Assembly (NCBI GenBank): GCA_024195585.1
Contig: SWBL01000251.1
Coordinates: forward strand, 16,540 to 80,539
Reading direction: 5' to 3'
DNA: 64,000 nt
DNA from: Aureobasidium sp. EXF-3400
Lineage: Eukaryota > Ascomycota > Dothideomycetes > Dothideales > Saccotheciaceae
This document shows positions 43,201 through 52,279 of the stretch, in pieces (the stretch's first letter is position 1; every line of letters starts with the position of its first letter). A program made the translations under genes and the position numbers. The notes beneath the pieces were generated by a model. The model made no database searches. It had not been told where the DNA came from and saw only the letters and a list, made by a program, of their open reading frames with translations.

Positions 43201-44494
43201 CTTTGGCTTCTATGAACCGATCATCTCTGTATCTGATCTGTCTAACAGGCATAGAAAGTCAGGAGCGGGACTTACACCTACAGGAGAATTATCTCAAGAC
43301 TTCCGTGAGCAGATTGCGAGTGAGCCTGTCACTCCCTACACTGAAAACACACCTCCGATGCCACTATCAAGAGCTAGCACCCATCGTTCTAGTGCTGCAC
43401 CCAGTCTTTCGACATCACCGGAGCACCATCGCACCTCTATACCGAGTGCGACGAGTTCGTTCGCTGCCTCTGTCCTGGCTCGACCATTCCAGCTTGCCAG
43501 CTCTCCTCCTGTTCGTAACAGGACTAGTGGGGAGGAACTCTCATCTTCAATACCTTCGCAGGCGGGTGCCAACTGGAGCAAGAGCAGACCCTTCACAAGA
43601 AGCGACGCGACCATTCGTAGGAGTTTCATGTCACAAGGCTTTGGAGACGATTACGATGGTTCTACGACAGAAGACGATGAATCCTTGCCGCCGCAATCCC
43701 GAGTCAAGATCAGTCTAAAGAACCAAGACTTGTTTGATGATGAAGGATGTTCAAGTGTGGCTTTTCTCAATCCCAACCATTCGATCAGACTTGCCGTGTA
43801 TCGGGCAGCGTACGCAAACATGCTAGGTGCTTGGGGATTGCAGATGCAACAGAACGAGGTAGACAAACTCGACGGACTGTTATCTAATGTCCTCACACGA
43901 ACCCAGTCTAGAGATCGTGGTTCGCAATCTACTCTCACACTCGGAGAGGTCGAAGACGATCAAGAGACGTTGGACGGCTTAGGTCCGCAGATTGTTCGAT
44001 GCTGCATGTCTTGCGGCGAGATCGAAAACCGAGAGCGTCGTGGCGCGGATCGTAAATGTGTCAAATGTGGCGGACGTTCGCATTTGCTGTCATGCACCAT
44101 CTGCTACCAACCCATCGCAGGTCTTTACAAGGTGTGCCTTGCATGTGGTCACTCAGCTCACATCTCTTGCCTTGCCATCCTTCTTGAATCACTTTCTGAT
44201 GACGAGAAGCCAGAGTGCGAAGCAGGTTGCGGATGTGCTTGTGACGAAAATATGGCCGTGGGTGGGGAAGAGATATTCGGCGCTTCCAAACCGCCAACGT
44301 TTGAGCAAGAAGTCGCGAAGGAGACTGGATTTCGCATGCTGCAACCTGTGGGCAATAGCACGATCTTACATCGACGAGGTAGCATTGTTGAGGCGAGAGA
44401 GTCGGGCAGGGTACGGGAAAGGACACAGGAGGCGCCGACGCGCTTGTCCAATAATGGGCTGCGTAGGATGAGAACGAGGTCGGTTGGCCATTGA
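40238..44494 (+). CDS. MTC5: SEA/GATOR2 complex subunit Mtc5/Sea3 (WDR59)
   Basis: The SEA complex (GATOR in animals) sits on the vacuole and controls TORC1 in response to amino acids; WDR59 belongs to the GATOR2 part. A single exon encodes 1418 residues. A WD40 propeller covers ~40-380 (LVWNLELASLQ, ATCAVDAFVHCWDLR, YLHIWDDRKGA, CSLDRTIKVWDYE). An RWD domain lies near ~490-595 (LVFMQLCMDFPVDYPEKSVP). A long Ser-rich linker follows. A C-terminal zinc-binding region spans ~1254-1337 with CMSCGE, CVKCGG, CTICYQP and CLACGHSAHISC, the degenerate RING shared by WDR24/WDR59/MIOS proteins. This WD40-RWD-RING order is diagnostic of WDR59. Confidence 0.93.
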   Translation: MSSTISSSITQRSGKDTSIFDSPTFDKDLRIHVNQAVGSASISPGGRDVVLASQSGLHIIDLDSPFSPPRHLRHQTPWIPADVQWSPFASRYYWVVSTSNQRALVWNLELASLQAPIEHTLHAHSRAITDINFSPLQPDLLATCAVDAFVHCWDLRVSARPVISFSDWFAGATQVKWNRRNTHIVASSHDKYLHIWDDRKGALPLETIEAHQTKIYGIDWSRTEETKIVTCSLDRTIKVWDYEVSQVEPERVINTPFPVWRARHSPFGDGVLAMPQRGDHDLHMYDCRPSNVTNTPALTEPNYRFTGHEEQVKEFLWRGRGNIDEYSDGRDFQLVSWGADRELILHRMGDKQLQSIGFHKGMLTEKPPQLTRIGAPYKSFRDRPTQPGIATESPAQGSELFHPGTSPGMNKVPIPIAGGWADGGQMMTYSGIETRNVRQQDNGLISWMKGVKFGKRKPSSPDRLTTRRLSIVADLHHPNSHGIRESLSDEIIHVGEKFTRVTVDEADVSNRHIKISLNGPWAAEEKLVFMQLCMDFPVDYPEKSVPWFHLDKASALSEKKVAELAGNLRKIATGYLIHRRGCIEGFLSYLTGERDLQESISWLGLGGHDVVAPGEEAESSSDEEDGLLGDFGGSGESQTLGMEGSVGSGIFSTNANVPLPRTCGALWAPNGQLICFMPPKEEPRSILHKFAIDERSRNRGSREIFEGFGRLRPGQNESKAKSKPSNDTFEADESDNSSEFSNSSSSSGSDEPELFLRRFQPPSAWHGGSLRFPRLKGLRTHSTEGSIPTSNGLNKRGVGVRNKVRIKVLDVESLLPSKRSLASEYLVYGDGKTVCSHNARAALKNGFPELADIWEFIGLILAKEVPLSLLSIPRQETDIRVLARRLLMASQRNDSGLDLSFDEPEAVLHPQETALIKWGTHPFAGSWLVDTLFTYFENLADVQMLGMLSCIFAQSLSPDDQRPTYEYLPQSMSCAAQLFDYFPDKETAFGFYEPIISVSDLSNRHRKSGAGLTPTGELSQDFREQIASEPVTPYTENTPPMPLSRASTHRSSAAPSLSTSPEHHRTSIPSATSSFAASVLARPFQLASSPPVRNRTSGEELSSSIPSQAGANWSKSRPFTRSDATIRRSFMSQGFGDDYDGSTTEDDESLPPQSRVKISLKNQDLFDDEGCSSVAFLNPNHSIRLAVYRAAYANMLGAWGLQMQQNEVDKLDGLLSNVLTRTQSRDRGSQSTLTLGEVEDDQETLDGLGPQIVRCCMSCGEIENRERRGADRKCVKCGGRSHLLSCTICYQPIAGLYKVCLACGHSAHISCLAILLESLSDDEKPECEAGCGCACDENMAVGGEEIFGASKPPTFEQEVAKETGFRMLQPVGNSTILHRRGSIVEARESGRVRERTQEAPTRLSNNGLRRMRTRSVGH

Positions 44495-44586
44495 GGGATA
44501 GAAGTTGACGGCACGAGTTTGTTCGTAAAATCGCGAAATATCAGTGACGAAACAGCCAGTGTTTACCTCAGTTGTCTCAGGTATGA

Positions 44587-44618
44587 GGAAGGCACCTTCG
44601 CTCACTTCTTCCAAAGAC
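44587..44618 (+). promoter_or_regulatory. Shared upstream module, orphan gene A (GGAAGGC...CAAAGAC)
   Basis: GGAAGGC at 44587 and CTTCCAAAGAC ending 44618, 25 nt apart (start to start), 156 nt upstream of the ATG. The same pair, with spacing 26 and 27, lies upstream of the two paralogues. Shared ancestry or regulatory constraint would both explain it. Confidence 0.55.
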
Positions 44619-44715
44619 AACTTCCTTTTTTCAATCATTCGGGTTTCAAAATCGTCCAATCTTGGGATCAGTCTTCCTCAACACAACGAACAGCTTGTAC
44701 ACCGCTCGTAGTCAT

Positions 44716-44766
44716 GTAGGGTCATAAGCCACGATTCATATGCGCTATTGCTAACTTACCAACAAG
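44716..44766 (+). other. Probable 5'UTR intron, orphan gene A
   Basis: GTAGGG donor, GCTAAC branch site and AACAAG acceptor, 51 nt, ending one base before the ATG. The donor region CAT-GTAGGGTCATAAGCC is alignable with that of gene C. Confidence 0.5.
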
Positions 44767-44767
44767 C

Positions 44768-45245
44768 ATGGAGGCGGCTATCAACGAGGCCATCAGCACA
44801 ATAGTCGCCACCTTCGTCGACAAAGCCGTTACTGGAGCCATGGAGAATGCCTTCACTGAAGCTGTCAATGAAGCTGTCGAAGAGAAAGTGCATGACATCG
44901 AAGACCGCTTCGCCGCAGCCTTCGACAAAGCCGTCGAAGAGAAAGCAAAGGTCATGGAAGAAGCCATGCAAAAGAAAATTCGTAGAGCTGCACGAATGGC
45001 AGAACTACGATCCCTGATTGATTCAGTATGCTCTTCTTCATTTTACTTCAACGACTCAGCAAAGATTCTAACACACAAGGTACTAGACACTAGTCACGAT
45101 ATCTGAGCGGAAGGAGTGGAGCAGCAAGCTCGCGAGAGATTCCAACCTGATAACATGGCTCGTTGACAGGGACTGTGAAGACAATGGAAAGATTTACTGC
45201 TGGTGGATGGAACTCATTTGTATGGAGCAGCAAGGCGAAGAGTGA
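44768..45245 (+). CDS. Orphan family member A (amphipathic Ala/Val/Glu-rich small protein)
   Basis: Exons 44768-45025 and 45087-45245 give 138 residues. Exon 1 is one long amphipathic helix pattern: NEAISTIVATFVDKAVTGA, then AFTEAVNEAVEEKVHDIEDR and EEAMQKKIRRAARMAEL. Ala/Val/Ile stripes alternate with Glu/Lys, as in apolipoprotein-like or coiled-coil segments. Exon 2 has ER-x(15)-W-L and a C-terminal Trp/Cys patch (YCWWMELICME). The intron is 61 nt (GTATGC...TTCTAAC...ACTAG). It is paralogous to the genes at 45570 and 58165: exon 1 aligns to gene C without gaps, sharing FAxAxDxAVxEK, M-x-KK and SID. No signal peptide or known domain. Membrane-surface or self-association roles are conjecture. 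Confidence 0.65.
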
Positions 45246-45346
45246 CTTCGAACAGCAAAAGAGTTGTACGTTGAATTTGGAAGGAAGTAACGACAGAGCT
45301 AGTGTTGACTTCCGTCCCATCCTCGTGATCAACGTTTCGAGCGTGA

Positions 45347-45379
45347 AGAAGGCACATTCTGTCCTTCCTTCCCAAAGAC
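45347..45379 (+). promoter_or_regulatory. Shared upstream module, orphan gene B (AGAAGGC...CAAAGAC)
   Basis: AGAAGGC at 45347 and CTTCCCAAAGAC ending 45379, 26 nt apart. It lies 197 nt upstream of the ATG at 45570. Flanking bases (GAAGGCACNTTC) also match gene A. Confidence 0.55.
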
Positions 45380-45517
45380 AAACTCGTTGTCCACATATTC
45401 AAATCCTCAAAACTCATCCCGCTCTCCAACTCTTCCATCACAACCACGAAAAAATACTGCCACACTCATCACTCATCAATCATCGCTCATCGTTTATTCT
45501 TCATCATCCATCGTCAG

Positions 45518-45568
45518 GTGAGATCGAAAGCAACAATTGATATACACATTTGCTGATATCTCGACAAG
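45518..45568 (+). other. Probable 5'UTR intron, orphan gene B
   Basis: GTGAGA donor, TTTGCTGAT branch region and CGACAAG acceptor, 51 nt, ending one base before the ATG, exactly as in gene A. Confidence 0.6.
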
Positions 45569-45569
45569 T

Positions 45570-46143
45570 ATGGAGAACGCGTACGCACAATTCAACGGTA
45601 TGGACATCCTGGACGCACAAGTCAACAGCATGGAGAACCTGGATGCACACGTCAACAGCATGGAAAACCCGAACCCAAAGGTCAACAGTTTGGAGATACT
45701 GGACGCGGAAATCAACAAAGTAATCATCCCATACGTCACCAACTCCATCCGTTCAGCCTGGCAAGACGCCTATACCGCAGAAGTCCACAGAGAAGTCGAA
45801 ACAAGAGTCAAGATGATCGCAGAAAACCTGCAAAAGAAGTCGCAAAGAGCTTTACTCAAGGCACAAGTCCGAGCCAACATTAAAGCCGTATGTCCTATCA
45901 TTGCAAGCTTCAACACACGATGCTGATACCCAAGGTGCACAGCTTGGAGATGCGATGAAAGAGCGAAATGAAATGCGCGACACTTTTTTGGCAGAAGAAT
46001 CTGAACTGAAACAGTGGATTCACGAAAAGGAACGTCAAGATGCGAGGGTGCATCATGCTTGGATACTTGAACTCAGGAAGCTCGAAGATGAGGACGAGGC
46101 GCCACGCCCCAAAGTGGAAACGAGCTACAAAGTGGAAATGTGA
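45570..46143 (+). CDS. Orphan family member B (with decapeptide repeats)
   Basis: Exons 45570-45887 and 45943-46143 give 172 residues. Residues 11-50 are four 10-residue repeats of the form ME(N/I)LDAxVNS. The rest of exon 1 matches the family: VHREVETRVKMIAENLQKK, then RALLKAQVRANIKA, with the QKKxxRA spacing of gene A. Exon 2 contains KERNEM, QWIHEKERQDA and WILELRKLEDEDE, alignable in pattern with the second exons of A and C. The intron (55 nt, GTATGT...GCTGAT...GCACAG) sits at the same place as in the paralogues. The start context CAAGTATGGAG is shared. It is charged throughout, with no membrane segment. Function unknown. Confidence 0.65.
45600..45719 (+). repeat. In-frame 30-bp tandem repeat, four copies
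   Basis: Encodes residues 11-50 of orphan B as four decapeptides: MDILDAQVNS, MENLDAHVNS, MENPNPKVNS, LEILDAEINK. Units 1-3 are closest; the fourth has drifted. Confidence 0.8.
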
Positions 46144-46980
46144 TCAACCACCAATCTCTGTGTCTTCGAGTACAGAAGATCGTTGATCCAAAGGTAGTCA
46201 CGAAGGTTGACCAGAAGCACTCATTCATATTCAGGGTCGTCTCTTAAGGAAGACGCAAGGGTCGACTGTTGGCTTCATTATTCATCTACCATGACGCTAC
46301 ACGACACTACACTACACTACACTACACTACGTTCGCATATCAGCAAAGCAGACTCCGCCATTCTTTCCTTGACACTCCTGTTCCCAAACTTATCCAAACG
46401 GTCTGACTCGTGGCCGCCGCAACACAGATAGAATCATTCTCACGATATCATGTTCTGTCACTGTGAGAGAGCTGGTCATGAAAAACATGACCGTCTGAGA
46501 TAATATAGGAGGAAAGAGAAATTTCTAACTCGGAATCATATGTACTGTACTGTGTCAGAACCCGAACCTTCCACTTTCCGATTCCTGACCATCATGCCAT
46601 ATCCGTGCCTAATAAAACAAAATTCACAACTCAAAGGTGCCAAAAGGAAGACCAGAAAGATATGGTAGGCGCGACTGCGAAAACAAAAATGGAAACAAAA
46701 GAGATACTCCAAAGTCCAAATGCCATGACAGGAGAAAGGAAAGAGCTCCAGTCATCGATTACTGGCACCAAGTTCAAAAGAAGGGAAAGAAACAAGAGGG
46801 GAGAGTGTTTCAAGAACAGAAAAAGACAGAAACAAAGAGGGTCAAAAGGCAAATGAAGGACCAGAAGAAAGACCAAATTAAACATCGCAAAAGAGAGGCG
46901 ACCAGACCAGAAACCAAAAGAAGCAGAATAAGAAAAACAATTAGGTCCAAGGAGCGTCCAGAGTTAGAAAAGCACCACGA
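46144..46980. other. Intergenic, microsatellite and purine-rich tract
   Basis: 837 bp without a gene. It carries an ACACT microsatellite (46304-46330) and a strongly A/G-rich stretch (~46600-46960) that is the pyrimidine-rich 3' flank of the minus-strand gene ending at 46981. Long Lys/Glu-rich frames there are compositional artefacts. Confidence 0.6.
46304..46330. repeat. (ACACT)n microsatellite, about 5.4 copies
   Basis: Perfect pentanucleotide tandem repeat of 27 bp. Confidence 0.9.
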
Positions 46981-48133
46981 TCACTCCTCCCTCAACGCCA
47001 ACACACTCCTATTGACAAACCGATACCAACCCGCCTCTCTGAGATGGAACTTTCTCAAATCACACTCAGTACAGAATAGATCCTCTTTGACTGCCTCTGT
47101 AATCTTCAATACCATCTCCACGATACATCTGGGAGTTTTGTCGGAGATATCAGGAATATTGAGAGCAGCAAGGGCATTGGCGAGGGAAGTTTCCAAAGAA
47201 GGATAAGTGGTATCCAGGATACGCAGCAGAGAGGTCTGCAAAGTCATGCGTGAGGAGTTTAGTTTTCCGTTGACGTCGGGGTGGAAGGCTTTATTGGCGT
47301 TCATGAGGGTGTTGAATGATGGATTAGAGGCGGCGGGTGAGGTTGGCGAGGTAGGAGTTACGGGAGTAATTGGCGAGATTGGAGTGGCAGGGACGTCGGT
47401 ATCGTGGTCGCTGGCTGTAGCAGCAGTGCAAGATGAGGAGGCAGAAACATCACTGTTGTTGCGTGAAGACGGATGCAAAGCAGCAGCCACAGCAGCAATT
47501 TGAGCAGTAGTAAGGGCATCACCTCCTTTGAGTGTTTTGATACGTTTCTTCGCCTTTTTGCGCTCTCGCTTCTTGAGTTTGGGTGTTGGTTCTGGATCAT
47601 CGTCGGCAGCGTAGGAGAAGCAGTTTCTTTTGCCAGTGATGGTGGGGGTGAAGGGTGACGCTGGGAAGACGGTGGGCTCAAAGCCTTGCTCTTGCTGAAG
47701 CTGAGCCAGTTGACGAAGGAGGAGAGCGAGTTGTCTGTGACGCTCGTCGTGGGCATTGTTGTTGCGGCGACAGGTGTCGCAGTTGTGGGCTTGGCCTGTG
47801 GTTGTTTATGTCAGTATTGTTCTTGTTCGCATGGAGTCTTTCCGAGAACTCCTTTCGTATCGTTGGAGAGAAACAAAGATGATGCTGAAGGAGACTGAGA
47901 ATGGGATATGCTGACTTACCAATCATGAAAAAGTGCTGGTGGAACATTGGACAGATCTCCACATGCTTGAAGTAGCAGGTGTGTTTGGCTCTTGGATTGT
48001 TCAGGGGTGTCTGGCACTTTGGGCAGTGGTGCTCTGGAAAGAGGGTCAGCGATCTCAGTCCAGAAAGATTGTGACAAGAGTTTGACTTACCAAGGCCAGG
48101 ACTGTCCTCCCAACGCAGCAGCTCTTTGGTCAT
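46981..48133 (-). CDS. Cys/His-rich putative zinc-binding protein, unknown
   Basis: Three exons (48133-48091, 48033-47920, 47795-46981) give 323 residues with consistent phases. The N-terminal ~65 residues carry CPKC (C18, C21), C34, C42 and CDTC (C58, C61), with interspersed His (HHCPKC, FKHVEICPMFHQHFF), suggesting two zinc sites. A Gln-rich coiled segment and a basic patch (KLKKRERKKAKKRIK), a possible nuclear signal, follow. A Ser/Thr/Pro-rich stretch with repeated TP(I/V)SP-like units comes next. The C-terminal domain ends in CTECDLRKFHLREAGWYRFV. Family not recognised. The reading frame is open upstream of the ATG, so a further 5' exon is possible. Confidence 0.65.
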
Positions 48134-48702
48134 GGTGTCGAAGGTGGTGTATCCTAGGTTAATATGCAGATGAGTGTCTCCAAGAACCGTTTGCGTGTGC
48201 GTGGTGAGCTTTTCCAAAGATCTGTACCGCAACAGCAAGACCTTTTCTTTCCAAAGGTGCAAGAGTTGTCAAAGGCACAAGCAGTGATCAAGACAAGAGC
48301 CCCCTGAGAGAGAGAAAACTTTTCCCAGCAAGATAGGTGAAGAAGCTGGATGCAAAGTCCAAGACAGCTCGAGGTACCAAGCAGTCAAACAAACACCGAA
48401 TTGCCGATCGGAGTCTACGGAAAATCTCTTCTGAGTGGAATTCGTCGCCACAGACCCAGTGAATTGATCATTGATGGTTGAGTGAGAACAGCTAGTGACC
48501 CGGTGCGGCAAAGCAAACGGTATAAACAAACAGAGTGCTGAGAGATATTCGGGGACTGACATTGCAAACAACGAGTTTAGGCAGCAGGAAGGCATACACA
48601 TAGATTATACGATCATTCGACAATATAGACTTTCTTGCAGACAGAAGAAATAACTTGAAACCTACAGAGCTCACATTCTTGCTAGTATAGGCAGCATCCC
48701 GC
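48134..48702. other. Intergenic between the Cys-rich gene and EGT1 3' end
   Basis: 569 bp. No gene recognised; it holds the promoter of the gene at 48133 and EGT1 3' sequence. Confidence 0.5.
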
Positions 48703-51444
48703 TCATGCATCCTTCACCATGCGGGCACCCGCCCAGACGAAGGGGTAGTTTCTCTGATACCAATTGACACTGCAAGTTATTAGCGAAAAAATCAAGCTTG
48801 AGCACGGCAATCCACTTACAAGCTCTTACGTCCTGCAATACGCGGGTGCGTTGCCCAGGATCCACCAAGCACGATGTTATGCTTGCCATCGAAAAAGTCG
48901 GCTGTGTAACACGTCAGAAACGGATTTAGCATGGATATACCAAGACCCTTACCTGTGTAACCTGGGTAGAGGGGCATGGCCTCAAAGCCCTCGTGTTTGT
49001 CCAGAGTTGTACTGGTCCATTCCCAAACGCCACCCATCTCCGATTGCCCGGCAAGCTTGTTGCCGTGCTGTGAGACGGGCATGGGATGCCAGTGGCGGAA
49101 GCCAACATTAGCTCCTAGCAGGTCCACGAACAGATCGTTCGGGTTGGGACCTGTAGAGCTTGTTGATGAAGGCTTGGACGGTGGCGACTCCTCTACACCG
49201 TCATTGACGAGATGCCTGTAACCAAGTCAGTCAAGTTTCATATGCATATCATAGTTGTACTGACGCGTTGACAGCAGGGATATTGGCTCCAAGTGATTCA
49301 TGTGCTTTGGCCTTCACTTCGTGAACATGGTGATAGATGCTACGGGCTTCTTCCATGGTTGGAATGCGACCACCCATCCAGCGAGCGCAGCCTGCGACTT
49401 CGTCGTATGAGGCGCAGACAGGCCAGTCTAGCGCTAGCTTGAGAGAGATCGGCCCATAAACAGTACGTACAGCCTTGCCATGAAGGAAAGCCGACGATGC
49501 TTCGCCGGAGTCCACACCGTTGGCGTGAGTAAGAGTTTGCCAAGATGCAGGAAGAGTATCGATGTGGTTCTCCTCGAGGTATTTGACATACTCTCTGTTA
49601 GTAATGGGTCTTCCTTGGGCCTTGAAAGCTGGCACTTGGACAGCGCGCTTAGGTTTCTCGTTGTCCCATCCGAAGAAGTGCTCAGGGCCAGAGTTGTCAT
49701 CCGGATCCTCAAGACCTATCTCTACCTCTTGTGCTGGAATGTCAAACCATTGATTTTCAACAGCACCTTGTCTTGCTTGGGTGGCCAGAGCCTGGAAATC
49801 AGGCATGACTGTCGTAGGTGGAGCCATGGTCTTCTCGCTCTGGACAAGCATATACAGGAGCGTCTCGAGATGCATAATCTCGTGCTCGTACGATATCCAC
49901 AATGCTCTCGAGATAGTGCGATCCTTAGTTGCTTGTCCAGAAGCATACAACTTCTTGACTCTGATTCGCACTTTCGATTGGAAATCAAGAATCTCGGTCG
50001 CTGGTGGCCATGAGTCCGGGATCTCGCTATGCGCATGGCATTGTTCAGGGTCATCCACATCAGGATCAATTCCTCGCTCAAATATACTAGGGTATGAGCT
50101 CGGTTCTGTAGGTTTGCCCTGAGTTGCACGTGTGAGGTGGATGTCCATGAAAGTGGGGATGTGGCCGAGGTAGAAGATGCAGGCATTGCGCAGCTTGATG
50201 GGTTTCTCCAGTAGCTCCTCTTCTGGAATCATCTCCAAGGTAACAGCATCCCAAGCAGCCCAGAGTTGGTTCCACTCATCGAGAGAAGGAACGGGCTGTG
50301 CGGCATACCTTTCGGCGACCAGAAGATATTGAACTTTAGGCTTGTTGAGCAAGTGCAGGGCTGCATTTTGTAAGTTCACGGAGCTGATCAAAACACATCA
50401 CGAACAGACTTACCATAATCACCGTCTGTGTTGGTCCATTTAGCACCCTCTGTCAAGCCAGCGTCAGACCAGAGTCGCTCGCTCTGACTCAGATTGTACT
50501 TGTAGCTCTCCTCGATCCTAACCTGCTCTCCGGCGCGGATCAGAGCACCTTCTATGGTCACGTCCTCCTTGGGAGAGACGAAGGCTTCATGGCGGTCGGT
50601 CTCCTTGTTGTAGCGCCCAATCACCTCCCACTTATTGACATCAAAGGCTTCGTAACCAAGTAGCCTGTTGGCTTGTTTCAGACCGCAAAGAATGAACTCA
50701 TGTGTCAGACCCTCACGGTCATTGTAGGCGTGGTATACTTTGTCTGCGTCAGTGCAAGCGTCAACACCCAACAGTAATGTGTCGTTGGGGTCCAATGTCT
50801 CTGAGAACTGAGAGAGGAATTGTGCAGCCTCATTTCTGGAGAAGTTTCCAATGCTTGAGCCTAGAGACAGGATTGTTTTTGATCGATGAGCATTCTCAGG
50901 CTTCTTCAACCAATCGAGACCTTCGTCGTATGTGCCGAGCAGTCCATGGCATTGTACGTGCTTGAAGGTGCCTTGAGGTACTTCGGCCAAAGTGCGTTCG
51001 AGTTCAACCTCGGAGACATCCAATGCGTAGTAGGACACGTTCTTGCCTTTGCGATCGAGAGCGTCTAGGAGGATACGGACTTTTCGGAGATTACTGTAGA
51101 GTGATCAATGACTTTTCGCTAATATTATGCAGTGTGTTTGGGTGTACATACCCACTACCTAGTTCTACTAGCATAGAGTCGGAGTCGAGAGCAATTCGAT
51201 CGGCAATACGATCCGCATATGCTTCCAGTACCTGTATCTCCTGCCCCGTAGGATAGTACTCCTCCAAGTATGTGATCTTCTCGAAGAGTTTCAAGCCATC
51301 CTCGCTGTACAGCAATAGTGTAGGCAACTTCTTCTCTTGTCCTTCTCTTGCATTGAGGCCCTCTCGGATCAGAGGCACCAGTGGCGTGAGACCCCCACCA
51401 TCTTGGCGGATGTCAATAATCTTTGGAGCTGTGCTGGTATCCAT
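48703..51444 (-). CDS. egt1: Ergothioneine biosynthesis protein Egt1 (histidine methyltransferase + sulfoxide synthase fusion)
   Basis: Makes hercynine from histidine with three S-adenosylmethionines, then joins it to cysteine with O2 and iron to give the sulfoxide precursor of ergothioneine, a thiol antioxidant. Six exons (51444-51152, 51093-50414, 50360-49265, 49215-48953, 48901-48820, 48769-48703) give 826 residues. The N-terminal part is the EgtD-like methyltransferase (LVELGSGNLRKVRILLDAL; ILSLGSSIGNF). Next come a DinB-like region with the iron-binding HX3HXE motif (H484, H488, E490; a further H391) and a C-terminal FGE-sulfatase/EgtB-type domain (GGVWEWTSTT, LGGSWATHPRIAGR, RNYPFVWAGARMVKDA). 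Every splice restores family sequence. A TATATA lies 73 nt upstream of the start. Confidence 0.95.
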
Positions 51445-52279
51445 GAGTTGTGTAATGGCGTTGGTATTGTGAAATGGCGCGATCTTGCGTGCTCAAAGAA
51501 ACGGGTAGACCGAGGGTATATAAGCACCCCTCGTTCCTGGTAAACACTTGACCCCACATCCATGTTCGAGTGTGTCATCAATGATCGTAGGTTCAGTCAT
51601 CTCATTCGGAACCGTTTCCGTTCCGCAAACTACTTGAGCAGCCGAGGAACCAATCAGCTCGAATGACACTCGACGTGCTCAAGGAACAATCGTCTTTGTA
51701 CCTGGATTTTGCGGGGCAGACCGAGTTTACTAAGCTCACCACTTGGTGCGGCATTTCCTTCAGACACTGTCTGCTAAACGATCTCGTATGTCCCATGTCA
51801 GCATTTGAATGGCGGCTGGGTCGATAGTCTGGTTTTCTTGGACGCGTGACGTATAAGCGGGCTTGACTCGGACGGAGTTAACGAGCTCCAAGCTTCGGCG
51901 GCTGGCTGCCAGGCGGTCAAGGTAATGGTTGCATGAGGTATCACCCTGGTATAGAAATGGAATGCTTGATGACCGACAGGCATGGCATTTTTGCTGTATA
52001 TCTATATGTTGAACTACCAAGAGACGGCTTGGTTACTAAATCGGTGGGTTTTCTGGCTAGTAACGCGTGTCGGAGTGGATATGGTATATCTCTACAGCTT
52101 CTCGGAATTTCAATTGACGGACGTGAAGAAGTCACAGTTTGCGAGCACCGAACATCATTCAAAGTGTGGTAAGAATTTCGATAATCATTTTGCCAAATGT
52201 CAGTGCCTGAATCTTTGACATCTTTTGCCAACACCCTAACGCCTTCTCGATGCAGTTTTTGTCGTGGGTATTGCGTATC
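51445..52279. other. Intergenic, EGT1 promoter and FIP1 3' flank
   Basis: 835 bp, no gene recognised. It contains the EGT1 TATA-like element. Confidence 0.5.
51517..51522 (-). promoter_or_regulatory. TATA-like element of EGT1
   Basis: On the minus strand the sequence reads CTTATATACCC. It lies 73 nt upstream of the EGT1 ATG. Confidence 0.35.

Larger units (their letters stand above)
45246..45569. other. Spacer with duplicated promoter of orphan gene B
   Basis: 324 bp between tandem paralogues. It contains the shared module at 45347-45379 and a 5'UTR intron at 45518-45568. Confidence 0.55.

Noticed and set aside
46605..47206. Lys/Glu/Arg-rich plus-strand frames up to 189 codons
   Set aside because: They lie in an A/G-rich tract and run antisense into the Cys/His-rich gene; compositional artefacts.
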